This document shows, piece by piece, positions 17,597 through 24,576 of a stretch of DNA of 64,000 bases (position 1 is its first letter; each line of letters opens with the position of its first letter). Source of the stretch: Oscillospiraceae bacterium (GTDB lineage Bacteria > Bacillota > Clostridia > Oscillospirales > Acutalibacteraceae); NCBI GenBank assembly GCA_022508805.1, contig JAFLUM010000005.1:1-64000 (forward strand), in the 5' to 3' direction. The notes under the pieces are model-generated. The model did not search any database. It saw only the letters and a list, made by a program, of their open reading frames with translations, and was not told the DNA's origin. The translations under genes and the position numbers were made by a program.

Positions 17597-19084
17597 ATGG
17601 CAGACACAAGATTTGCAATAGCACATTATCATGATGCTGATGCTATCAACAAACAGCTTGATGAGCTTATCAAGAAACCCATTTACTCAATCAAGCCCGA
17701 CACTCTTCAGATGTATGAAGAAGAGTATTACGGCAAAAAGTGCACAAAGTCAAAGGAAATGATCGACGAAGCAAGAGCTATCATTCCCGGCGGCGTTCAG
17801 CACAACCTTGCATTCAACTATCCCTTCCCCCTTGTTTTCACAAAGGCAGAGGGCGCTTATCTCTACGACGTTGACGGAAATAAATATTTCGACTTCCTGC
17901 AGGCAGGCGGACCTACTGTCCTCGGCTCAAATCCCAAGATAGTTCGCGATCAGGTTATTGATCTTCTTAACACTTGCGGACCCTCAACAGGTCTTTTCCA
18001 CGAGTTTGAGTACAAGCTTGCAAAGAAGATTTCAGATTCAGTTGAAACCGTTGATATGTTCCGTATGCAGGGCTCAGGTACTGAGGCTTGTATGACAGCA
18101 GTTCGTGTTGCACGTCTTGCAACCGGCAAAAAGAACATTCTTAAAATGGGCGGCGCTTACCACGGCTGGTCAGATCAGCTTGGTTACGGTATCCGTGTTC
18201 CCGGCTCCAAATTCACACAGGCAAGCGGTGTTCCGCTTTATCTCTTCAAGCACACTCAGGAATTCTTCCCCGGCGACCTTGAAGACCTTGAAAGAAAGCT
18301 TTGGCTCAACCAGTTCCGCGGCGGCACAGCAGCAGTATTCATTGAGCCGGTCGGTCCCGAAAGCGGTACTACTCCCGTTACTTACGATTTCAATAAGGGC
18401 GTTGAAAGACTTTGCCGTAAATACGGCGCTCTGCTCGTATTCGATGAGGTTGTTACAGGCTTTAGAATCGGTATGGCAGGTGCTCAGGGCTTCTTCGGCG
18501 TATCTCCTGACCTTACGATCTTCGGTAAGGTTATCGCAGGCGGATATCCCGGAGCAGGCGGCTTAGGCGGTAAGAAAGAATATATGAAATACCTCGGTGC
18601 AGGTCTTGACGCAACAGGCGAAAAAATCAAGAAGGCATTTACCGGCGGTACAATGACTGCTAACCCGCTTTCATGCTGCGCAGGTTACTTCACTCTTGAA
18701 GAAATCGACAAGCAGAACGCATGCCAGAAGGCAGGCGAGATGGGCGACCGTCTTACCGCAGGACTTCAGGATCTCGTTGCCAAGCACGGTCTTCCCTTCG
18801 TTGTTTGGAACGAGGGCTCAATCTGCCACCTTGAAACAGTCGGTACAATGCACTATTCAATCGACTGGGCAAAACCGTGGACTATCCCCGGCGTTCTCAA
18901 CGCTACATCTGTTCGTAAAAAAGAGATGCAGTATATGGGTGCTGCTTACATGGCAGAAGGTCTTGTTACTCTTGCAGGTTCACGTCTTTACACATCGGCT
19001 GCTTACACTCCCAAGATGATTGATCAGGCACTCCAGTGCTTCGATAAGGTCTTTGAGAATGTTGCAGTTAAACCTGCCGAATAA
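17597..19084 (+). CDS. Class III pyridoxal-phosphate aminotransferase (GSAM-like)
   Basis: A 495-aa PLP enzyme resembling glutamate-1-semialdehyde 2,1-aminomutase and related class III aminotransferases. Visible blocks: GSGTEACMTAVRVAR (phosphate-binding region), YHGWSDQ, LLVFDEVVTGFR with the conserved Asp, and the lysine in TIFGKVIAGGYP that would form the Schiff base. The frame opens at 17534, but GGAGGG before the ATG at 17597 fixes the start. Codon choice is very biased, consistent with high expression. It shares its region with the class II aldolase gene; a joint catabolic role is inferred. It is unlikely to be a haem gene, since no other tetrapyrrole genes are nearby. Confidence 0.83.
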   Translation: MADTRFAIAHYHDADAINKQLDELIKKPIYSIKPDTLQMYEEEYYGKKCTKSKEMIDEARAIIPGGVQHNLAFNYPFPLVFTKAEGAYLYDVDGNKYFDFLQAGGPTVLGSNPKIVRDQVIDLLNTCGPSTGLFHEFEYKLAKKISDSVETVDMFRMQGSGTEACMTAVRVARLATGKKNILKMGGAYHGWSDQLGYGIRVPGSKFTQASGVPLYLFKHTQEFFPGDLEDLERKLWLNQFRGGTAAVFIEPVGPESGTTPVTYDFNKGVERLCRKYGALLVFDEVVTGFRIGMAGAQGFFGVSPDLTIFGKVIAGGYPGAGGLGGKKEYMKYLGAGLDATGEKIKKAFTGGTMTANPLSCCAGYFTLEEIDKQNACQKAGEMGDRLTAGLQDLVAKHGLPFVVWNEGSICHLETVGTMHYSIDWAKPWTIPGVLNATSVRKKEMQYMGAAYMAEGLVTLAGSRLYTSAAYTPKMIDQALQCFDKVFENVAVKPAE

Positions 19085-19103
19085 TCAACAGAACTCTCTT
19101 TCG

Positions 19104-19134
19104 GGCGGACGGACGCGTTTTCGTCCGCCTGTTT
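19104..19134 (+). terminator. Hairpin between aminotransferase and aldolase genes
   Basis: GGCGGAC and GTCCGCC pair around a short loop, followed by TGTTTT. It probably terminates part of the transcripts, lowering aldolase expression relative to the aminotransferase. Confidence 0.6.
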
Positions 19135-19168
19135 TAAACATTACAACATCAAATACGAGGTGACTGAT

Positions 19169-20389
19169 ATGGAAATAATGCAGGCAAAAGAGCTTGTTAT
19201 CAAAGCAGGTAAAGAGCTTGTAGAATCAGGTCTTATCGCCCGTACATGGGGCAATATCTCCTGCCGTATAAGCGATACACAGTTTGTTATCACCCCCAGC
19301 GGACGTGCTTATGAAACGCTCACTCCCGAGGAGATAGTCCTCGTCAACATTGAAGATCTCACCTATGACGGCGAGATCAAGCCCTCAAGCGAAAAGGGTA
19401 TTCACGCGGCGGCATATAAGCTTCGTCCCGAGTGCAATTTCGTTATCCACACGCATCAGATAAACGCTTCCATAATCTCCGCTCTCGGAATGGATATCAA
19501 TAACATTCAGGGTGAGAACGCACAGGTTATCGGCAACAACGTACCGATAGCATCTTACGGACTTCCCGGAACGGGCAAGCTTCGTCAGGGCGTTATTGAT
19601 GCCATAACCCGCTCGGATTCCAAAGCGGCTATTATGGCTCACCACGGTGCTCTTTGCATGGGCGCTGACTATGACGACGCATTCAGCGTGGCAAGCCGCC
19701 TTGAAGAGGTCTGCGAAGAGACTGTCAAGGGCAAGTACGAGATGCTCACAGGCAAGGTTGCCGACAGCCTTTCGGTCGTTAACGATTACGTTACCGAAAA
19801 GCTTATCAAAAAGCCTCTCGATGCAAAGGAATTTGATGCTTGCAAGAGCGAGCGTGACGGCACGGTATTCAACATCTCTCTTGTAGACGGTGACGGTTCC
19901 GTTACGAGAATCGACATTGCGACAGGTGACATTATCGCAGGCGAAGGCTGTGAGGACTCTATAGAGCTTCACCGCGCCGTATACAAAAAGCGCGATGACG
20001 TAAATTATATCTATCATACAAAGGATCCTTACACTGTCGTTTGCTCCCGCCTTGGCAAGACAATGCGTCCGCTTATCGACGACTTTGCACAGATAGTCGG
20101 CGCAACCGTAAAGCACGCGGCATACAATCCCGACGACTCGCTTAAAACCTCAAAGAAAGTCGTCAGAAAGCTCAGAGGCAGAAACGCTGTTTTGCTTGAC
20201 AACAACGGTGCTCTTTGCGTTTCAGGTAACGAGTATGACGGCGGCGCTATTGAGTTCATTATGAATAAGGGTGCGAAGATACACGTTACTGCTAAAATGT
20301 ATAACAAGTTCAGCCCCATAAATCCCATTGAGACAAGACTTATGAGATTTATCTACCTGACCAAATACTCCAAAAAAGCGGGTAAATAA
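19169..20389 (+). CDS. Class II aldolase/adducin-family protein, two tandem domains
   Basis: A 406-aa protein with two aldolase-like halves. The N-terminal half (1-215) has the canonical features: TWGNISCR, ITPSGRAYE, zinc ligands HTHQ, and later IMAHHGAL. The C-terminal half (230-400) looks like a second, degenerate copy with YHTKDPYTVVCSR and LLDNNGALCVSG. Single-domain members are fuculose- or rhamnulose-phosphate aldolases or epimerases of about 215-230 aa, so this is a fusion or duplication. Start at ATG 19169 after GAGGTG. Substrate not assignable; probably works with the neighbouring aminotransferase and symporter. Confidence 0.8.
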   Translation: MEIMQAKELVIKAGKELVESGLIARTWGNISCRISDTQFVITPSGRAYETLTPEEIVLVNIEDLTYDGEIKPSSEKGIHAAAYKLRPECNFVIHTHQINASIISALGMDINNIQGENAQVIGNNVPIASYGLPGTGKLRQGVIDAITRSDSKAAIMAHHGALCMGADYDDAFSVASRLEEVCEETVKGKYEMLTGKVADSLSVVNDYVTEKLIKKPLDAKEFDACKSERDGTVFNISLVDGDGSVTRIDIATGDIIAGEGCEDSIELHRAVYKKRDDVNYIYHTKDPYTVVCSRLGKTMRPLIDDFAQIVGATVKHAAYNPDDSLKTSKKVVRKLRGRNAVLLDNNGALCVSGNEYDGGAIEFIMNKGAKIHVTAKMYNKFSPINPIETRLMRFIYLTKYSKKAGK

Positions 20390-20403
20390 CTAATTACACA
20401 TAG

Positions 20404-20434
20404 AAAAAGAGGACGGTATTCCGTCCTCTTTTTT
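20404..20434. terminator. Terminator between convergent genes
   Basis: AAAAAGAGGACGG-TATT-CCGTCCTCTTTTTT, a classic bidirectional hairpin with A- and T-tracts. Confidence 0.9.
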
Positions 20435-20452
20435 GTTACGTAATTTTAATAG

Positions 20453-21946
20453 TTAAGCCTCGTTCGCTTGATCCTGAGCTTCTTTAAGCTTTTCCGTCTG
20501 CGCTGCTCTCTTTGCATCAAGCTCCTCGTGCAGCTTTGCAAGATTTTTCTTGTTGAGCGGATAAATAATGAACATTATAAAGGTGATCGTGTAAGCAACC
20601 GCCATTCCGCGTGTGACCATTTTGTATATACGGTCGCCAACGCCCGGAATATAACCGACAGCCGACTTTCTCTCGGGATCATATCCTGCGTATCTGTATA
20701 GCAGTTGAAGCCCGCCAACGTCGGCAATGGTTTGACCGAGCTTTCTCGCGAATGTATAAACAGCGTAAATGGCGCTTTCGTTCTTGTTGCCCGTGACGTT
20801 CTCCTGATAGTCGATAACGTCCGTCACAAGCGCCCACGTTAAGATTGCAAGGAACGAATAACCTGCACCGACTGCAAAATTGATTATAAAATACGGCGCG
20901 GGATGCGTTCTGAGATGCTCGTTGGGTCCCATTATGCTGAGAATTATGCTTGATATAGTCGCAAGACCGAGTCCCATTACGGAAAGCTCCTTTTTGCCGA
21001 AACGAGCCGCCAGCTTGGGCACGAAGAGTATCAAAAGTACCGTCGGCAAATAGGTGGAAAGCGTGATGAAAATCGACAGATCGGCGTTTGCAAAATAGTT
21101 CTTTGTAAGATACTGGTTAAAGGTGTTGTATTGTAAGAGTCCGCTGATGAGCAGTCCCGATACGGTAACGGTGAGGAACGGCTTGCTTTTAAGCAGCGTT
21201 CCGTATGTAAGCTTTAAGTCCACCTTTTTCTTTTCGGGGGCGTAAACAACTCTTTCTCTCGTCGTCTTGTAGCAGGTCATATATGCACAGACCGAAAGTC
21301 CCGAAAGAACGCATACCGCTATAAAAGTCTTTTGCGGATTAAGCTGTGTGCCGTCGTCGTAAATAAGCTTTTGAGCCACAAGCGTAACAGCCGCTCCGCC
21401 TACGCCAGAGCCGATCGAACGGAAAGTGGAAAGAAGTGTTCTGCCCTTGGGATCGTCCGTAATTGCGGATGCCAGCGCACCGTAGGGAATGTTCATCGCC
21501 GTGTACATCATTCCGAAAAGGCAGTATGAAATATAGGCGAAAATAAGCAGAGCCGTGTAGGAAGAAACGTAATCCTGTATGTTCAAAAAGCACAGAACTG
21601 CGGAAAGTCCCAACGGTATGGAAACACTTTTAAGATACGGGCGGAATTTGCCGTTTTTAGTGGGTTTTCTCGTATCAACGAATATTCCCCACAACGGGTC
21701 GTTGATGGCATCCCACAATCTTGTAACGAGGAAAAGCACCGTCAAATCAGTGCTTATCTGCGTAGCCGACACACCGTGACCGGGAAGAAGGTTGTCAGTA
21801 TAAAACACCTTAAGATATGTCGACACGAACGTCAACACAAAAAGATTGCCCATATCGCCGAAGAGATAGCCAAATCCTTCGCTTATCGATATGGCATTTG
21901 GATGCTTCTTTATTTCTGGAGCATCATTTTTCTTATTCAACTTCAT
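20453..21946 (-). CDS. GPH-family (MelB-like) sugar:cation symporter
   Basis: A 497-aa major-facilitator protein with about twelve hydrophobic segments. The glycoside-pentoside-hexuronide family is recognised by GDMGNLFVLTFVSTYL near the N-terminus, RLWDAINDPLWGIFVD (the MelB cation-site region), and KFRPYL. It imports an oligosaccharide, glycoside or uronide with Na+ or H+. A good GGGGAGG site precedes the ATG, and a TTGACA-17-TAAAAT promoter lies upstream. Together with the dehydrogenase, aminotransferase and aldolase it suggests a carbohydrate or sugar-acid catabolic locus. Confidence 0.88.
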   Translation of the reverse strand: MKLNKKNDAPEIKKHPNAISISEGFGYLFGDMGNLFVLTFVSTYLKVFYTDNLLPGHGVSATQISTDLTVLFLVTRLWDAINDPLWGIFVDTRKPTKNGKFRPYLKSVSIPLGLSAVLCFLNIQDYVSSYTALLIFAYISYCLFGMMYTAMNIPYGALASAITDDPKGRTLLSTFRSIGSGVGGAAVTLVAQKLIYDDGTQLNPQKTFIAVCVLSGLSVCAYMTCYKTTRERVVYAPEKKKVDLKLTYGTLLKSKPFLTVTVSGLLISGLLQYNTFNQYLTKNYFANADLSIFITLSTYLPTVLLILFVPKLAARFGKKELSVMGLGLATISSIILSIMGPNEHLRTHPAPYFIINFAVGAGYSFLAILTWALVTDVIDYQENVTGNKNESAIYAVYTFARKLGQTIADVGGLQLLYRYAGYDPERKSAVGYIPGVGDRIYKMVTRGMAVAYTITFIMFIIYPLNKKNLAKLHEELDAKRAAQTEKLKEAQDQANEA

Positions 21947-21998
21947 AAAAGCCTCCCCTTAAGGTTGAGAGAGTCGAACCCTAAACACCCTTTTTATG

Positions 21999-22027
21999 AT
22001 TTTATCGTGTTTTTGCGTTTATGTCAA
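21999..22027 (-). promoter_or_regulatory. Promoter of the GPH symporter gene
   Basis: On the minus strand TTGACA (22027-22022) and TAAAAT (22004-21999) are 17 nt apart, about 55 nt before the start codon. Confidence 0.65.
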
Positions 22028-22070
22028 TAAAAGAATATTCAGCATTACTTTTCTGCTAAGGATTTTCTGT

Positions 22071-22322
22071 TTATTCGCCGTCCGTTTTAAATAATTCGTC
22101 TGTACTCACATCAAGTATTTTTGCCGCAAAATACACCTCTTTATCAGAAGCCAAGCGGATTTGTCCCTCTAATTTTGAATAGCTTGTCGGATTTATATCA
22201 AGCCCCATCGTCTGCATTTTTGATATAAAATCCTTTTGCTTTATTCCTTTTTCTTTGCGCAGTTTTTCAATATTTTTGCCGACCATATTGCAGTCGCCGT
22301 ATTCTCTTTTTCTCGTTTTCAT
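22071..22322 (-). CDS. XRE-family helix-turn-helix regulator
   Basis: An 83-aa DNA-binding protein consisting only of an HTH domain: NIEKLRKEKGIKQKDFISKM, then a recognition region NPTSYSKLEG and a C-terminal helix. It diverges from the small membrane-protein gene at 22497, whose promoter carries two copies of a palindrome. I infer that this protein binds there. The start is uncertain: ATG 22322 gives 83 aa; an internal ATG gives MVGKNIEKL and 71 aa. Neither has a good ribosome site. Confidence 0.78.
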   Translation of the reverse strand: MKTRKREYGDCNMVGKNIEKLRKEKGIKQKDFISKMQTMGLDINPTSYSKLEGQIRLASDKEVYFAAKILDVSTDELFKTDGE

Positions 22323-22412
22323 AATTTTTACGGAGTGAAACTCATTTCACACCCCGCTGTTCCCCTCCCATAATCATTTTAACCTATATGGGAATTATAT
22401 TTCTCAATCCTC

Positions 22413-22464
22413 TTGACAAAATTCCGTTACGGAATTATAATCAAAATAATTCTATAACGGAATT
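22413..22464 (+). promoter_or_regulatory. Promoter with two repressor-operator palindromes
   Basis: TTGACA (22413-22418) and TATAAT (22436-22441) are 17 nt apart. The spacer is filled by AATTCCGTTACGGAATT (22420-22436), a perfect palindrome around one base. A second, slightly degenerate copy AATTCTATAACGGAATT (22448-22464) follows the -10 box, 28 bp centre to centre. This geometry is typical of a repressed promoter. Confidence 0.75.
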
Positions 22465-22496
22465 TAAATGTACATCAAAATGTCGAGAGGGGTATT

Positions 22497-22751
22497 ATGA
22501 AAACTTTTCAAAAGAAACCGCCTGAAAATAAAAAATCCAACAAAAAAAATACAACGTATAAATCGTCAAACCGCGGGTGCTCTTACGCAGTCATTGCGGG
22601 AGTTATCGGCGCGGTATTGTTGGACATAATTATTATGATTATCGGAATACGCGGAGACAGTCCTGCGCTCAACATTCCCTTTTTCCCGGGATTTTTGATT
22701 TTTCTTGCGGTCTCTGCTACTGTATTTCTCATTGATCATTTCAGACGGTAA
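22497..22751 (+). CDS. Small two-helix membrane protein, unknown
   Basis: An 84-aa protein with a strongly basic, Lys/Asn-rich N-terminus of about 30 residues followed by two hydrophobic segments (YAVIAGVIGAVLLDIIIMIIG and FFPGFLIFLAVSATVFLI). No family recognised. GAGAGGGG precedes the ATG. It is the apparent target of the divergent XRE regulator through the two operators at 22420 and 22448. A stress-induced or toxin-like small membrane protein is possible, but that is speculation. Confidence 0.7.
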   Translation: MKTFQKKPPENKKSNKKNTTYKSSNRGCSYAVIAGVIGAVLLDIIIMIIGIRGDSPALNIPFFPGFLIFLAVSATVFLIDHFRR

Positions 22752-22776
22752 CATTATTTTTTATATAAAAGCATAA

Positions 22777-22801
22777 CCCCGCACACAGCTTATGTGCGGG
22801 G
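22777..22801. terminator. GC-rich terminator hairpin
   Basis: CCCCGCACA and TGTGCGGGG flank a 7-nt loop between the small membrane protein (+) and the GNAT gene (-). Confidence 0.8.
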
Positions 22802-22851
22802 TATATTATTATACTCTCTATTTACAAAAGTGTCCTACGATAAACCGGAAT

Positions 22852-23340
22852 TTATACTTCTAATTCGTACAATGCCATAGAATTGCCATTATCATAGTCG
22901 ATAATATTGACAATCTTAAACCCTGCGTCCAAATATATTTTCCTTACTACCTTTTCATCTAATCGTGTATCCAGTCTAATATATTTTATGTTCCTATCCC
23001 TACATATTTTTTTAATCGCTTCAACAACACTTTTTGTCATTTCTCTGTGCGCAAATTCACGCCTTACACAAAACTTATGTAGATATACAGCTTCATATTT
23101 AGGTGAGTTTTTCCAATATTCTGAATCACTCCATTGGAGAATAAATGCGCATACGCACTGCCCATCTAAAACACCAATACAGAAGTTTTCTGGTTGCGCC
23201 TCTGCTGTGATTAGTTCCTCTCTTGTTAACCACTCATCGCGCCATACACGTAATCCCTTAGTGCGCCCCCAGTCAGCAACCTCTTTCATAATTAAAATTG
23301 CTTCATCAACTTTATTGAACAAAATTCTAATATTGTCCAC
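22852..23340 (-). CDS. GNAT-family N-acetyltransferase
   Basis: A 162-aa single-domain acetyltransferase. The fold is recognised from the central strand and acetyl-CoA loop region (VYLHKFCVRREFAHREM; the usual Q/RxxGxG/A loop is degenerate here as RREFAHRE), followed by AIKKICRDRNIKYIRLDTR and FKIVNIIDY. Substrate unknown. The start is a GTG after GAGGCG. The gene is more AT-rich than its neighbours and stands alone. Confidence 0.75.
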   Translation of the reverse strand: MDNIRILFNKVDEAILIMKEVADWGRTKGLRVWRDEWLTREELITAEAQPENFCIGVLDGQCVCAFILQWSDSEYWKNSPKYEAVYLHKFCVRREFAHREMTKSVVEAIKKICRDRNIKYIRLDTRLDEKVVRKIYLDAGFKIVNIIDYDNGNSMALYELEV

Positions 23341-23416
23341 ATCAAACGCCTCGTCAAATTCCGATTTATCTTACTGCCAAAACAAATGTTAAAAGGGATT
23401 TATTTTATAATATTTA

Positions 23417-24511
23417 TCATTTTTTCTCATTGATAAACACTCTGAACAGCGGCAGGCAGGCGGAGAAGAATTTTTTATATGCTTCGCAGTAATCTCTGTC
23501 CTCGCGGGTGCGTTTGCATCCACCGCCGCGGCAAACGGGATAAAATTTACACTTTTTGCACTTTTCCTCTACCTTTAAGCTCTCACGCAGAAACTCGATT
23601 GCCCTGTCACAGTGAGCCATAGTGTCAAAATTCTCGTTTTCATCGTTTATATTGCCCAAGAGCCACTCGTCCGTGCAGTAAAAGTCGCAGGGATAAATAT
23701 TTCCGTTGCCCTCCGCCACGAATTGGTGCATACAGTGACCGCAAATACCGCACTGCTCCGTGGGATTGCCCAAATACAGATGCACAATGTTGTCAAAATA
23801 CCTAACGCTGGTATACTGACCGCGAACGTAGTCCTTGACGTAATAGTTAAAGCATTTTATAAGAAAATCGGCGTACTGACTGTCGGTCATATAAAGCTCG
23901 CTCTCGCTTTTGTCGCCGAACGGGCGCAGACAGGGTATAAACTGCAAATACCGAAAGCCCTTGTTTCTGAAAAACCTGTAAATATCGTCAATATTATCGG
24001 CACAGTTTCCCGTGAGAACGGTCAGGATATTGAATTCCACCTTAAATCGTTTCAGCTTTTCGGCGGCGTTCAGTATTTTATAAAAAGCGTTCTCCCGCTT
24101 TTCGTCCACACGGAAACGGTTATTTTTAAAGTCGCCGTCAAGACTTAATCCCACAAGAAAGTTATAATCGTGGAAAAACTTTGCCCATTCGTCAGTCAGC
24201 AGTGTACCGTTTGTCTGAATACTCAAATAAATCTGACTGCCACGCACGTTTTCTTCTCTTACCTTTTGCACGAAATGGCGGAAATAATCGATCCCCGCAA
24301 TAAGCGGCTCACCGCCCTGAAAGGCAAACGCCACGCTTTCGCCGCCTGCAAAATCAAGGGCTTTTTTTATTATGTTGTCAGCGGTATCCTCGGTCATTAC
24401 GCCGAAGCTTGAAACCTCACGTATCTCCGAAACGTCGTGGTAAAAGCAGTATCGGCAGCGCAGGTTGCAAAGGCTTGACGCGGGCTTTATCATTATTGAA
24501 AGCGGCGGCAT
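23417..24511 (-). CDS. Anaerobic sulfatase-maturating enzyme (radical SAM, SPASM)
   Basis: Oxidises the active-site Cys (or Ser) of a sulfatase to formylglycine without oxygen. The radical-SAM motif CNLRCRYCFY (CX3CX2C) is at about residue 12-20, and AFQGGEPLIAG follows. The C-terminal SPASM-type cysteines are seen in CGICGHCMHQF, YPCDFYC and CKKCKFYPVCRGGGCKR, which would bind two auxiliary [4Fe-4S] clusters. The length of 364 aa is normal. It directly follows the sulfatase gene in the same orientation, with a hairpin between them, so they form a maturation pair. Confidence 0.93.
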   Translation of the reverse strand: MPPLSIMIKPASSLCNLRCRYCFYHDVSEIREVSSFGVMTEDTADNIIKKALDFAGGESVAFAFQGGEPLIAGIDYFRHFVQKVREENVRGSQIYLSIQTNGTLLTDEWAKFFHDYNFLVGLSLDGDFKNNRFRVDEKRENAFYKILNAAEKLKRFKVEFNILTVLTGNCADNIDDIYRFFRNKGFRYLQFIPCLRPFGDKSESELYMTDSQYADFLIKCFNYYVKDYVRGQYTSVRYFDNIVHLYLGNPTEQCGICGHCMHQFVAEGNGNIYPCDFYCTDEWLLGNINDENENFDTMAHCDRAIEFLRESLKVEEKCKKCKFYPVCRGGGCKRTREDRDYCEAYKKFFSACLPLFRVFINEKK

Positions 24512-24529
24512 GGTAAACTCCTTTTTAAT

Positions 24530-24557
24530 AACCCCACAGCAAGCTTACTGTGGGGTT
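24530..24557 (-). terminator. Intercistronic hairpin between sulfatase and maturase genes
   Basis: AACCCCACAG and CTGTGGGGTT flank a 7-nt loop, with an ATTAAAAA tract on the minus strand just before the maturase ribosome site. It may partially terminate transcription so that the catalytic maturase is made in lower amounts than its substrate. Confidence 0.65.
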
Positions 24558-24576
24558 GCGGTTTTAATAATATTGA

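Noticed and set aside
17597-19084. Assignment of the aminotransferase as a haem-pathway HemL
   Set aside because: No other tetrapyrrole genes are nearby, the protein is longer than usual HemL, and the neighbours point to catabolism.
19385-20116. Minus-strand open frame of 243 codons inside the class II aldolase gene
   Set aside because: Antisense to a gene with intact family motifs; composition is typical of a shadow frame.
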